Of a stretch of DNA of 59,990 bases, positions 36,826 to 45,077 are shown piece after piece. A program made the translations under genes and the position numbers. The stretch covers positions 1 through 59,990 of the forward strand of contig JAKSDA010000543.1 of the NCBI GenBank assembly GCA_022360315.1, given 5' to 3'. Under the pieces are notes generated by a model. It had not been told where the DNA came from, did no database searches, and worked only from the letters and a program-made list of their open reading frames with translations. How positions within the stretch are numbered: the first letter of the stretch is position 1; each line of letters opens with the position of its first letter. This DNA comes from Pseudomonadota bacterium. GTDB taxonomy: Bacteria > Myxococcota_A > Polyangia > Haliangiales > Haliangiaceae.

Positions 36826-36842
36826 ATATCCGATTCGGATAT
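36826..36842. promoter_or_regulatory. 17-bp palindrome, possible operator
   Basis: ATATCCG-ATT-CGGATAT is a perfect 7-3-7 inverted repeat in the 282-base gap between the molybdenum hydroxylase operon and the convergent cytochrome gene. It has no T run and no gene starts nearby on the plus strand, so its purpose is unclear. Confidence 0.35.
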
Positions 36843-37031
36843 CTGGCGATTGGTGATAGGATGGGCGTCGAGGTTTGATATTATATTTTCGTGCACGACG
36901 GGTTTGCCGTCTCGGGTGTTCTGCCTGGTAAAGTCGGTGCCGTGGGTTTTCTCGGCCGGGGGGGTCATGATCGTGTGACGATGGTGAACTGTGCGACGCC
37001 CGGTTCGGCAGCCGCCGGAAGTGTCAGGCGG

Positions 37032-37520
37032 TCACTCGGCGAAGCTGCGGATCAGTGCGACCAGTGCATCGACCAGTTCGGGTCGTTTTTCCAGCGCTGG
37101 GTTGGCCGGCATGAGCGGGCTTTTGCCCACCATGGCCCCACCCTTGACGATGATGTCGCGAATTTCCTGGTCGGTGACCGTCTTTTGCCACGCCTTGTCG
37201 GTGTAGTTGCGCGGCTTGGGATTGAGCGCTGCCGCAGCCATTCCATCGCCGCGACCAGACTGTCCGTGACACTGCGCGCACTGCATTTTGAACAGTCGCT
37301 TGGCCTCCACCATGGTCGGCGAATCCGACGCCTGCTTGGCGAGGTTGTTCTTGCTCGGGGCCGGAGCTTTCTTTTCGGGCGGCGTGCCCGCCTTTCTGGG
37401 CTGTGCTGGCGGCTTGGCCATCCGCTGGGGTGGCTCGCTGCTCTTCTGATCTTCTTTGCCGCAGCTGCCGATAAGCAGCGCGGCTGCTACTGCCGCTATG
37501 GCAATCGTACGTCTCAACAT
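37032..37520 (-). CDS. Monohaem class I cytochrome c lipoprotein
   Basis: 162 residues. A lipoprotein signal ends in LLIGSC; a Pro/Lys-rich spacer (about 25-60) tethers the domain to a membrane. One haem site CAQCH lies near residue 82 (FKMQCAQCHGQSGRGDGM), and a distal Met ligand is likely in KSPLMPANP. The rest matches small electron-carrier cytochromes (PRNYTDKAWQKTVTDQEIRDIIVKGG). It should carry electrons in the periplasm; no partner oxidase is adjacent. Its divergent neighbour at 37599 starts 78 bases away. No specific ribosome site stands out before the ATG. Confidence 0.88.
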   Translation of the reverse strand: MLRRTIAIAAVAAALLIGSCGKEDQKSSEPPQRMAKPPAQPRKAGTPPEKKAPAPSKNNLAKQASDSPTMVEAKRLFKMQCAQCHGQSGRGDGMAAAALNPKPRNYTDKAWQKTVTDQEIRDIIVKGGAMVGKSPLMPANPALEKRPELVDALVALIRSFAE

Positions 37521-37598
37521 GAGGGGACCTTACAACCGCAGCGTGAAATTGCCACCCCAAGGACACAGAGACGTGACGCTTTCCGGTAGTCTCTCGGG

Positions 37599-38984
37599 AT
37601 GGCCTACTCTCAGGTTGTCAGAGTCTACGCGACCACTCAGGCCCCGGACTACGATTGCCCGTGGCAGGCGCGGCCCCCTGAGCGCGGTACCGGATCCGGG
37701 GTGGTGATCGCTGGCGACAAGATCCTCACCGGCGCCCACGTGGTCGCCAACGCGACCTTTGTGCAGGTGCAAAAACCATCCGAGCCCGACAAGGCCATCG
37801 CGCGGGTCACCGCGGTCTGTCATGACTGTGATCTGGCCCTGCTCGAGGTAGACCAGCCGGGCTTTCTCGACGACGTCGAGCCGGCCGACATCGGCACTCT
37901 GCCCGCCCTGCGAGACAAGGTCTCTGTCGTCGGCTTTCCCATTGGCGGCGAGGAGATCTCGATTACCGAGGGGGTGGTGTCACGCATCGAGGTCCAGCGG
38001 TACAATCATTCCCAGCGCTATCTCCTGGCAGTGACCGTGGACGCCGCGATCAATCAGGGCAACAGCGGCGGTCCGGTGTTCAGAAATGGCAAGATCGCCG
38101 GAATCGCCTTTCAAAAGCTGCCCGGCGCCGACAACATTGGCGAAATGGTGCCCGCTCCGATCATCCACACCTTCCTGCGCGGCGTGGAGGCGGGCAAGAC
38201 GCCCCAAGTGCCGGGCCTTGGTATCATAACCCAGCCACTCGAGAATCCGTTTTTGCGCCAACAACTCGGCCTGGCCCGGGGCGAGTCCGGTGTCCTGATC
38301 GTCGATGTCGAGCACGGCAGCTCGGCCTGGGGAGTCATTCAGTCCCGCGATGTACTCACCGAAATCGACGGACTGCGCATCGCCAACAACGGCACCGTGC
38401 AGTATCAGGAACGCTACCGTACCCGCTACGACGTGACCCTGGGCCGCTATTTCGTCGGCGATACACTGCCATTGACCATCTTGCGCGATGGCGAGCACAC
38501 CGCCGTCGAGGTAACCCTGCAGCCCATGCACTACCTGGTGCCGCGCGCGCAGTACGATATCGCACCGCCCTATTTCATCTATGGTGGGCTGGTATTTCAA
38601 CCGCTCACACGCGACTATCTGGCGACCTGGAGCAAATGGTGGAACAAGGCGCCAAAGGAATTTCTGCACTACTATTATTCCGGCATACGCTCGGCTAAAC
38701 AGCGGGAGATCGTCATCCTGTCCCAGGTACTCGGCGATGAGATCAACGTCGGCTACGGCGATTGCTACAACGAGTCGGTCACCTTGGTAAACGGAGTGTG
38801 CCCGATCGATATGGCCGACTTTGTCACCCGGATTCAAGCCAGTCAAGGCACCGTCGAGATCACCATGTCGGGCCCCAGCGCAATCATGTTCGACACCGAA
38901 GAAGTACGTGCTGCCATGCCGCGCATCCTGGGCCGCTACCACATCGAATTCGATCGCTCGCGCGATCTGGCCGGCGCCTCTTGA
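37599..38984 (+). CDS. Trypsin-like serine protease with PDZ domain, Deg family without signal peptide
   Basis: 461 residues. The catalytic triad is His47 (ILTGAHVV), Asp78 (CDLALLEV) and Ser156 (NQGNSGGPV). A PDZ domain follows at about 210-315 (GLGIITQPLENPFLRQQLGL, GVLIVDVEHGSSAWGVIQSRDVLTEIDG), then a long C-terminal domain (about 330-461). This layout is like the Deg9-type proteases of plants and of many bacteria rather than periplasmic DegP, and there is no signal peptide, so cytoplasmic action is likely. The N-terminus starts directly with QVVRVYATTQAPDYDCPW. It is monocistronic. Protein quality control or regulatory cleavage are both possible. Confidence 0.88.
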   Translation: MAYSQVVRVYATTQAPDYDCPWQARPPERGTGSGVVIAGDKILTGAHVVANATFVQVQKPSEPDKAIARVTAVCHDCDLALLEVDQPGFLDDVEPADIGTLPALRDKVSVVGFPIGGEEISITEGVVSRIEVQRYNHSQRYLLAVTVDAAINQGNSGGPVFRNGKIAGIAFQKLPGADNIGEMVPAPIIHTFLRGVEAGKTPQVPGLGIITQPLENPFLRQQLGLARGESGVLIVDVEHGSSAWGVIQSRDVLTEIDGLRIANNGTVQYQERYRTRYDVTLGRYFVGDTLPLTILRDGEHTAVEVTLQPMHYLVPRAQYDIAPPYFIYGGLVFQPLTRDYLATWSKWWNKAPKEFLHYYYSGIRSAKQREIVILSQVLGDEINVGYGDCYNESVTLVNGVCPIDMADFVTRIQASQGTVEITMSGPSAIMFDTEEVRAAMPRILGRYHIEFDRSRDLAGAS

Positions 38985-39258
38985 CCAGACGCGGGCCTTT
39001 ACAGGACCCTCTGCGGCATTTTTCGGGAGTCTTACCCGCGCCGTTGACAGGGAATAAACCGTGATTATCCAGAGTTCATCTGTGCGCATCCCGCGGAGCT
39101 CGGCAAGCTCGTCAAATCCAGTGCCAACACGCTACTCCTGTTGGTTCAGCGCAGTTCCCTCCGCGATTTTCATCGCATTCAAACAGTAGCGCGTCAGAGC
39201 TTGAAGCCGACCGACACGGAGCGTCATCAAGAACCCCACCCCACGCCGTGTAGCTAGG
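38985..39258. other. Intergenic gap between convergent genes
   Basis: 274 bases between the Deg protease and Hsp20 genes, both ending toward it. No gene, strong hairpin or repeat was recognised. Confidence 0.4.
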
Positions 39259-39681
39259 TCAGTATTTCTTGGGAACCTGGATGGTCAGGACACCGAGGTC
39301 TAATTCGACTGTCATGCCCGCGCAATCGACCGGACGGGGAAACGTGAACGACCGGCCAAAGGATCCATAGCTGCGTTCGCAGGTGAGATAGTATCCGCCG
39401 TCGCTGCTCCGCGGTTCCTCGTGGGTTCCAATCATGGTCAAGAGATTGCCGGACGCATGGATGTCGAGACTCTCTCGACTCATACCCGGTACTTCGGCGC
39501 GAATAACATAACGATCGTCGCGCTCCTCGATCTCGACGGCTGGCATGAATTCACGCCTCGGCCGCCGCGATAAGTGGCTTTTTTTCTGGCCCGTCCCAAT
39601 CGCCGGCTTTTCGGTGTTGTTATAGAGACGATGCTCAGCCGGATCGGACTCCTTTCCTCGAGTTATTGCGGTGGTGATCAT
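39259..39681 (-). CDS. Small heat shock protein (Hsp20/alpha-crystallin family)
   Basis: 140 residues. The alpha-crystallin domain covers about 45-140: MPAVEIEERDDRYVIRAEVPG at its start, ERSYGSFGRSFTFPRPVD in the middle, and the signature LDLGVLTIQVPK at the end. The N-terminal 45 residues are short and charged. It is an ATP-independent holdase that binds unfolding proteins. AGAAGGATAAACCC precedes the ATG. It lies 47 bases after the PP2C gene on the same strand, so response regulator, PP2C and Hsp20 may form one stress-signalling operon. The C-terminal IxI motif seems to be missing; the chain ends soon after QVPKKY. Confidence 0.9.
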   Translation of the reverse strand: MITTAITRGKESDPAEHRLYNNTEKPAIGTGQKKSHLSRRPRREFMPAVEIEERDDRYVIRAEVPGMSRESLDIHASGNLLTMIGTHEEPRSSDGGYYLTCERSYGSFGRSFTFPRPVDCAGMTVELDLGVLTIQVPKKY

Positions 39682-39728
39682 GGGTTTATCCTTCTTTCGG
39701 TTGTTCTACTCGGTTGTTCAATCCGTGG

Positions 39729-40694
39729 CTATCTGGCTGCCGCTGCGCTACCGGTGGCTTGCATTGCCAGGGTGCGGTGTGATTCGATACTGGCCACCAC
39801 AGCTGTGATGTTGTCCTTTCCACCCCTGGCATTGGCGAGATCGACCAGGCGACGGCTGCACATTTCCGAGCTCACAGCAGCTTGCATGGTTTGCGCGATC
39901 TCATCGTCAGACACGTGATGGGTGAGCCCATCGGTGCACAGCAAGAGCCGATCGCCACGCATCAGGGGGATGCGGCGAAACTCGACGGAAAGATCGTCTT
40001 TACTCCCCCCTATCGCGTTGACCAGAACATTGGCGAATGGAATCTCGGCCACCCGGTCCGGCGATACTAGCTGATGGTCGATCAGCTGCTGCGCCATGGT
40101 GTCGTCCGAGGTCAAGCGGCGCAGATACCCAGCGCGATACAGATAACATCGGCTGTCACCAGCATGGGCGATATAGAGCTGAGGCCAGGCGATATATCCC
40201 ACAGTCAACGTAGTCGCGATTGGTCGGTCTTTGTAGCCATGGCGAGCAGCTTCCGACCGCAGGCGCTTCTGGCAGCGTTTGAACGCGCGCTCGAACTCGG
40301 CGGCCGATAGCTGCACGTCGTTTTGTCCCGCTTCTACGATCCACGGCATGACCGTGACAATGTGACGGGCCAGGGAATTCACGACTACCGCGCTGGCCAG
40401 CGCGCCGCCTCCTGCCCCGGCCACGCCGTCGGCAACCGCGATGAACTTGCCTTGCACATGGTCGATCAGACAGTCACCATCGCGCAGCGCCAAACTCGAT
40501 GGCCCGACTACTAACTCTCGCTTCAAATCGACAGTCAGAAAACTGTCCTCATTGTGTTGTCGAACCTTGCCCTTGTCCGACAACCCGGCGATACTGATAG
40601 ACGGGGTATCAGCTGATTGGTCACGATTCAAGGGCCGGGAAAACCCTGTGGGTAGTATGGGTCCATCAAACGTTTCGGGATTCGTGGTCTGCAC
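39729..40694 (-). CDS. PP2C-type Ser/Thr protein phosphatase
   Basis: 321 residues, metal-dependent phosphatase. The metal-binding and catalytic motifs of the family are present: RQHNEDSFL, FIAVADGVAGAGGG, LYIAHAGDSRCYLYR, LLLCTDGLTHHVSD and GGKDNITAVV. The GTG at 40694 is chosen because AAAGGAG stands 7 bases before it. The gene then overlaps the end of the response regulator by 29 bases, a sign of coupling. It probably reverses Ser/Thr kinase signalling, which is abundant in myxobacteria. The N-terminal 35 residues before the domain are unstructured. Confidence 0.9.
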   Translation of the reverse strand: MQTTNPETFDGPILPTGFSRPLNRDQSADTPSISIAGLSDKGKVRQHNEDSFLTVDLKRELVVGPSSLALRDGDCLIDHVQGKFIAVADGVAGAGGGALASAVVVNSLARHIVTVMPWIVEAGQNDVQLSAAEFERAFKRCQKRLRSEAARHGYKDRPIATTLTVGYIAWPQLYIAHAGDSRCYLYRAGYLRRLTSDDTMAQQLIDHQLVSPDRVAEIPFANVLVNAIGGSKDDLSVEFRRIPLMRGDRLLLCTDGLTHHVSDDEIAQTMQAAVSSEMCSRRLVDLANARGGKDNITAVVASIESHRTLAMQATGSAAAAR

Positions 40695-41145
40695 TCTGTG
40701 CTCCTTTCGGCCCGGACCGACGCTGTGGCAGCGGGGGGGTAGGGCCCCCTCCGGTCGTGGCCAGTTCGCCGACAAGGTCGTTGAGTCGGCGCAAATCGAA
40801 CGGCTTGTCGAGAATTGCACCAGCGCCGAGCTGGATCGCCCGCTGGTGGGTACGACGATCTCCAAAGGCAGTGAGTAAAACAACTGGCAACTGCGGCGCG
40901 ATGAGTCGGATGATCGCCAGTGCGTCCAGTCCGCTCATGCCCGGCATGACCACATCGCTCACGATCACAGCTGGAAACTCGTGACAGCCTCCAGCCGTGC
41001 ACAAGCGCTCGATGAGCTCTTCTCCGTTGCGCGACTGGTCGACATGAAAACCGCTCTTTTCCAGTGCGGTGGCCAGCATGGTTCGCATGGCATCATCGTC
41101 TTCAGCAATGAGGACGCGTTTTGCATCTCCGATAAGTGGTTTCAT
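40666..41145 (-). CDS. Single-domain response regulator, paralogue 1
   Basis: 159 residues. A receiver domain occupies 10-125, with the acidic pocket AEDDD and phospho-acceptor Asp64 (VIVSDVVMPG), the conserved Thr in LLTAFGD and Lys in ILDKPF. No output domain follows, only a short Pro/Gly-rich tail. The ATG at 41145 is used; an upstream TTG is unlikely. It shares the segment TAFGDRRTH and the KPF region with the receiver at 44651, so the two are paralogues. It is divergent from the histidine kinase gene, 260 bases away, and overlaps the PP2C gene downstream. Confidence 0.88.
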   Translation of the reverse strand: MKPLIGDAKRVLIAEDDDAMRTMLATALEKSGFHVDQSRNGEELIERLCTAGGCHEFPAVIVSDVVMPGMSGLDALAIIRLIAPQLPVVLLTAFGDRRTHQRAIQLGAGAILDKPFDLRRLNDLVGELATTGGGPTPPLPQRRSGPKGAQSADHESRNV

Positions 41146-41249
41146 TTGAGGTCTGACAGAGCACAAAGCGTGCCAGGCTGGAAATCAGGCTAGCGCAGGC
41201 GTCGCCAGATAAAAGGCGCCTTTCCGGCCGCGTGGGAGCTGTATAGCGT

Positions 41250-41264
41250 GTGTCGGGATGACAC
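41250..41264. promoter_or_regulatory. Palindrome GTGTC-N5-GACAC, operator candidate (site 1)
   Basis: GTGTCGGGATGACAC, extendable to GTGTGTC-N5-GACACAC (41248-41266), lies between the divergent response regulator and histidine kinase genes. The same 15-base palindrome type recurs at 44565-44579, upstream of the second receiver gene. Binding by the sigma-54 regulator encoded between the two sites is plausible. Confidence 0.5.
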
Positions 41265-41282
41265 ACTGGTACAAAACGACAC

Positions 41283-41393
41283 GCTCGGGCTGCTCGATTC
41301 TGCTAGCTTGGAGCAGCACTTCGGATTCGGTTGGAAGAGCTCGGGCTGCTCGATTCTGCTAGCTTGGAGCAGTACTCAGATTCCGTTGGAAGC
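41283..41393 (+). repeat. 56-bp tandem duplication upstream of the histidine kinase
   Basis: Two copies beginning gctcgggctgctcgattctg (41283 and 41339) differ at a few bases in their right halves. Each contains GCTGCTC...GAGCAG able to pair. The second copy ends 12 bases before the kinase start and may affect its leader. Confidence 0.85.
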
Positions 41394-41405
41394 GAGGAAT
41401 ATCGC

Positions 41406-42881
41406 GTGAGACTTACAGCCAAGCTGACAGTGACGCTGATGAGCGTCATCATCATCGTGATCTCCATCCAGGCCGCGTGGAGCCTGAGTCGCGTCACTGC
41501 GTTGCACCTCGAGGAGACCCGAGACGACCTGCTCATCCTGGCCAGTGCGGTCACCGCAGCGGTCGATGCGATCTGGACGCACTCTGGCCCTGAGCAAGCC
41601 CGCATGTACGTGGAACGCGAGAACACGCGTCGCGCCGTGGTGAGCATACGCATGGTCGAGGGCTCGATGCCCGGATCGGTGCGATCGGGGGCAGAAATGG
41701 ACGCACTGCCGGCCGATGAGCGCGCCCGAGCAGTCGAACGCACGGACAATGCGCTGGTTATCTCGGTTGGCCTGGACGGCGCCATTGGTGTGCTGGAGCT
41801 CAGCAAGTCACTCGAGATCCATCAAAGCTATGTGCGAGATGTGATCTGGCAGCAGGTCGCCTTTACTGCCACGTTGCTCGTTGCGTGCAGCGCGGCATTG
41901 CTCGGGCTCGGTTTCTGGTTCATCGGCCGTCCGGTCAAACTTTTGGTCGACCAGGCACGGACGGTTGCTGCCGGTAACTTCTCCACCCGAGCCGAGGTGC
42001 AGCAGCGAGACGAAATCGGTATGCTAGCCAGGGAGATGAATCGCATGAGCGAGGGCTTGGAGGCGGCGTGGAGCCAGCTTAAGAACGAACGCCGGGCCCG
42101 AACTGCAGCGCTGGAGCAACTGCGTCACTCCGATCGTCTGAGCACGGTCGGCAAGATCGCCTCCGGGATTGCCCACGATCTGGGAACTCCTCTCAATGTG
42201 GTGTCGGGGCGCGCCATGATGATTGCAACAACCGATGATTGCCCGCAAGAAATCGCTGCCAACGCCGAGATCATCGCCCAGCAGACCGATCATATGACCC
42301 GGATCATCGCCCAGCTGCTGGATTTTTCGCGCCGCCACACCATGCGAGTGCACAGCACTAATGTATGCAAACTCATCGAGCAGGCCAAGGTGCTGGTCGA
42401 GCCTCTTGCCGAGGAGCAAGGTGGCTCCGTAGAGCTGGCCGGCAGTGGCCAGCTCTATGCCGAGCTCGACGAGGGCAAGGTGCTGCAGGTTCTCACCAAC
42501 CTGATGGTCAATGCCATCCAGGCCATGCCCGACGGCGGAATACTGCGCCTGGGCTGTGGCGCAGTGGCCATCGGCGATCCACCAGACAGCCACGCCGCGC
42601 CCGGTGAGTACGCGTGCATCACCATCGAGGATCAAGGAGTGGGCATCGAAGCCGACAAGCTCGAGCATATCTTCGAGCCTTTTTTCACCACCAAGGAGGA
42701 AGGCGAGGGGACCGGGCTCGGCCTGTCGGTATGTCACAGTATCGTCAAGGAACACGGCGGCTGGATCGCGGTGGACAGCATCCCGGGTGAGGGCAGCACG
42801 TTTTCGGTCTACTTGCCGCGCGGACAGCAGTCAGCAGAGGGATCGGGCGACCCTGGCGGTAATGCTGGAAGGGTGCATTGA
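41406..42881 (+). CDS. Membrane sensor histidine kinase
   Basis: 491 residues from the GTG at 41406, which has GAGGAA before it; the ATG at 41331 lies inside the tandem repeat. TM1 is about 8-25, a periplasmic sensor region about 26-145, TM2 about 150-173, then HAMP (IGRPVKLLVDQARTVAAGNFSTRAEV), a dimerisation domain with phospho-His257 (SGIAHDLGTPLN), and an ATPase domain with N box (LTNLMVNAIQAM), G1 DQGVGIEADKLEHIFEPFFTTK and G2 EGTGLGLSVC. The ligand sensed is unknown. The sigma-54 regulator gene begins 2 bases after the stop, so it is the likely cognate partner. Confidence 0.93.
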   Translation: MRLTAKLTVTLMSVIIIVISIQAAWSLSRVTALHLEETRDDLLILASAVTAAVDAIWTHSGPEQARMYVERENTRRAVVSIRMVEGSMPGSVRSGAEMDALPADERARAVERTDNALVISVGLDGAIGVLELSKSLEIHQSYVRDVIWQQVAFTATLLVACSAALLGLGFWFIGRPVKLLVDQARTVAAGNFSTRAEVQQRDEIGMLAREMNRMSEGLEAAWSQLKNERRARTAALEQLRHSDRLSTVGKIASGIAHDLGTPLNVVSGRAMMIATTDDCPQEIAANAEIIAQQTDHMTRIIAQLLDFSRRHTMRVHSTNVCKLIEQAKVLVEPLAEEQGGSVELAGSGQLYAELDEGKVLQVLTNLMVNAIQAMPDGGILRLGCGAVAIGDPPDSHAAPGEYACITIEDQGVGIEADKLEHIFEPFFTTKEEGEGTGLGLSVCHSIVKEHGGWIAVDSIPGEGSTFSVYLPRGQQSAEGSGDPGGNAGRVH

Positions 42882-42883
42882 GC

Positions 42884-44356
42884 ATGAGTGAGCCATCAAT
42901 ACCAACCGACGCCGGGTCCAAGCGGCCCGACCTCCGGGACGAGACCAAGAGCCGGATGTCCGGTGGATCCGATCGTGACGCGTCGACCAAGCGGCGCACT
43001 CGTTCGGTCCTTGTCGTGGACGACGACCGCGAAATGTGCCTGCTGATCCACGACGCCATGTCCCGGCGCAGTTACGATATCGCCTGGGAGCTGGACGCTG
43101 CGGCCGCTCGGACTACTCTCGAGTCGCAGCCATTTGATGTAGTGGTAACCGATATCAAACTCGGCAAGGTAAATGGCCTGGCTCTGTGCAAGCACATCGC
43201 CGAGAGCACCCCCGATGTGCCGGTCATCGTCATCACCGCCTTTGGCAGCATGAAAACCGCCGTCGCTGCCATCCGCGCAGGAGCCTACGATTTCATCACC
43301 AAACCCATCGACATGGACGCACTAGCTCTCACTCTGGATCGCGCCATGCGCTACCGAGAGCTGCAAGATGAGGTCACCCGACTGCGCCGCCAGGTCACCG
43401 GCGCCAGCCGTTTCGACGAACTGATCGCCGAAAGCCTGGCCATGAAGAAGATCTATGAAATGATCCGGCAGGTCGCCGATCTCGACACATCGGTCCTGGT
43501 CACCGGCGAGAGCGGCACTGGCAAAGAGCTGGTGGCGCGCGCTCTGCACAACGCCGGGAGCCGGAAAGACAGACCATTCGTGGCCATCAATTGCGCCGCT
43601 GTGCCACCCAGTCTACTCGAGAGCGAGCTCTTCGGCCACGTACGAGGAGCGTTCACCGATGCCAAGACCTCGCGCACTGGGCTTTTTGTGCAGGCCGACA
43701 AGGGTACGCTTTTTCTCGACGAGATTGGCGAGATGTCGCCGGAAATGCAGGTCAAGCTCTTGCGGGTGCTGCAGGAGCGCAAAGTGCGTCCAGTGGGCGG
43801 GACCAACGAGGTGGAGTTCGACGTCCGCATGATCTCGGCCACCAATCGCGATCTCGAGACCGAGATCGCGGAGGGCAATTTTCGCGAGGATTTCTACTAC
43901 CGGATCAACGTGGTGCAGATCCATCTGCCGCCGCTGCGCTCGCGTGGCAATGACATCCTGCTCCTCGCTCAACACTTTATCGACAACACTCGCGCGCGGA
44001 CTGGAAAAAACGTCGAGGGAATCACCGTGGAGGCGGCGCAAAAGCTCCTGGACTACGATTGGCCGGGAAATGTCCGCGAACTCGAAAACTGCATCGAGCG
44101 GGCCGTGGCACTCACCAAATTCGAAAAACTGGTGGTCGGCGACTTGCCCGAGAAAGTCCGCGACTACGAGAGCACCAAGCTGGTGATTGGCGGTGACGAC
44201 CCCGAGCAGTTTCCCACCCTCGAAGAGCTGGAGCGCCGCTACATCCGCCGAGTGCTCGAAGCGACCCGGGGCAACAAGGCGCAGACTGCGCGCATTCTGG
44301 GCATGGGTCGAAGGACCCTTTACCGCTGGCTGGAGCGCATGGACGACGGATCGTGA
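42884..44356 (+). CDS. Sigma-54 response regulator (NtrC family)
   Basis: 490 residues. A receiver (about 40-155) has phospho-Asp90 (VVVTDIKLG) and Lys in FITKPID. A central AAA+ domain (about 180-410) has Walker A TGESGTGKEL, the sigma-54 contact loop GAFTDA (variant of GAFTGA), Walker B GTLFLDEIGEM and the arginine finger region FREDFYYRINV. A C-terminal Fis-type helix-turn-helix has ATRGNKAQTARILGMGRRTLYRWL. It activates sigma-54 promoters when phosphorylated by the upstream kinase. The ATG at 42884 is preferred to the earlier TTG. The GTGTC-N5-GACAC sites at 41250 and 44565 are candidate targets. Confidence 0.95.
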   Translation: MSEPSIPTDAGSKRPDLRDETKSRMSGGSDRDASTKRRTRSVLVVDDDREMCLLIHDAMSRRSYDIAWELDAAAARTTLESQPFDVVVTDIKLGKVNGLALCKHIAESTPDVPVIVITAFGSMKTAVAAIRAGAYDFITKPIDMDALALTLDRAMRYRELQDEVTRLRRQVTGASRFDELIAESLAMKKIYEMIRQVADLDTSVLVTGESGTGKELVARALHNAGSRKDRPFVAINCAAVPPSLLESELFGHVRGAFTDAKTSRTGLFVQADKGTLFLDEIGEMSPEMQVKLLRVLQERKVRPVGGTNEVEFDVRMISATNRDLETEIAEGNFREDFYYRINVVQIHLPPLRSRGNDILLLAQHFIDNTRARTGKNVEGITVEAAQKLLDYDWPGNVRELENCIERAVALTKFEKLVVGDLPEKVRDYESTKLVIGGDDPEQFPTLEELERRYIRRVLEATRGNKAQTARILGMGRRTLYRWLERMDDGS

Positions 44357-44408
44357 GATGGACTCTACACGCGACCACGTTGGCAAGGCTCTAACGTGAT
44401 CGCGCGCG

Positions 44409-44438
44409 GCCCGACTGCTTCGCGCTCGGGCTATCATT
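44409..44438 (+). terminator. Possible terminator after the sigma-54 regulator
   Basis: GCCCGA (44409-44414) pairs with TCGGGC (44426-44431), followed by tatcatttt. The stem is short and the T run weak. Confidence 0.3.
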
Positions 44439-44460
44439 TTGGCAAAGCCCCGGACGGCCG

Positions 44461-44537
44461 GAGTCCCGGCCAGCTCAGCCGTTGGCTTCACAACAAAAAC
44501 AACTCGTTTGATCCACAACCAATGTGTTTCTGTTTAG
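44461..44537. repeat. Second dispersed repeat family, copy A
   Basis: About 77 bases (gagtcccggccagctcagcc ... gtgtttctgtttag) resembling 53271-53346 at roughly three quarters of positions by hand alignment. It is non-coding in both places, each time between genes. Origin unknown. Confidence 0.55.
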
Positions 44538-44564
44538 TTAGTTAGTATGTCAAATTTACCAATC

Positions 44565-44579
44565 GTGTCGAATCGACAC
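44565..44579. promoter_or_regulatory. Palindrome GTGTC-N5-GACAC, operator candidate (site 2)
   Basis: GTGTCGAATCGACAC is a perfect 7-1-7 inverted repeat, 71 bases before the second receiver gene and matching site 1 at 41250-41264 in both half-sites. Confidence 0.55.
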
Positions 44580-44650
44580 ATCAGATAGAGCTCTTCGACC
44601 CTCGCTCCGGTGATATAGTGAATACCTGTTGCGTGCTTGATGCCCTTGCC

Positions 44651-45028
44651 ATGCCCAAGATTTTCATCGCCGACGATGATCGCGAAATGAGAAGCATGCT
44701 GGGAGCTTCTTTACGTCGCGAGGGATTTGACGTTCAGCTAATCGATAGCGGCGTCCAGCTCCTGGCCGAGCTAGACGCGGCAAGGGCTGTGGGACAGGCA
44801 CCTGATCTCGTCATCACCGATTTGCGCATGCCTGGAATCGATGGGCTCGAGGTGCTCCGCCATGTTCAAACCACCTCGCCATCCCTACCTGTCATCCTGA
44901 TCACTGCGTTTGGCGATCGCAGGACCCACGAGCGGGCCCATTCCCTCGGGGCTGCATTTGTGATCGACAAGCCTTTCCAGCTAGGTGTGCTCCGAGACCA
45001 GGTCGAGGCTCTCATCAGATCCAGGTAG
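44651..45028 (+). CDS. Single-domain response regulator, paralogue 2
   Basis: 125 residues: one receiver domain and nothing else. The acidic pocket is ADDD, phospho-Asp57 lies in LVITDLRMPG, Thr in LITAFGD and Lys in VIDKPF. It closely resembles the receiver at 40666-41145 (TAFGDRRTH shared). The ATG at 44651 is the likely start; an in-frame GTG at 44618 would add 11 residues. The upstream gap holds a dispersed repeat and operator candidate site 2. It may act as a phosphate sink or diffusible receiver for the kinase at 41406. Confidence 0.85.
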   Translation: MPKIFIADDDREMRSMLGASLRREGFDVQLIDSGVQLLAELDAARAVGQAPDLVITDLRMPGIDGLEVLRHVQTTSPSLPVILITAFGDRRTHERAHSLGAAFVIDKPFQLGVLRDQVEALIRSR

Positions 45029-45077
45029 GCCCGTCGACCATGGCCGGACATCGCCAGCACATACCCATGCGGTACCG

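Noticed and set aside
37980..39089. 369-codon minus-strand frame
   Set aside because: Antisense to the Deg protease gene; composition and lack of motifs mark it as a shadow.
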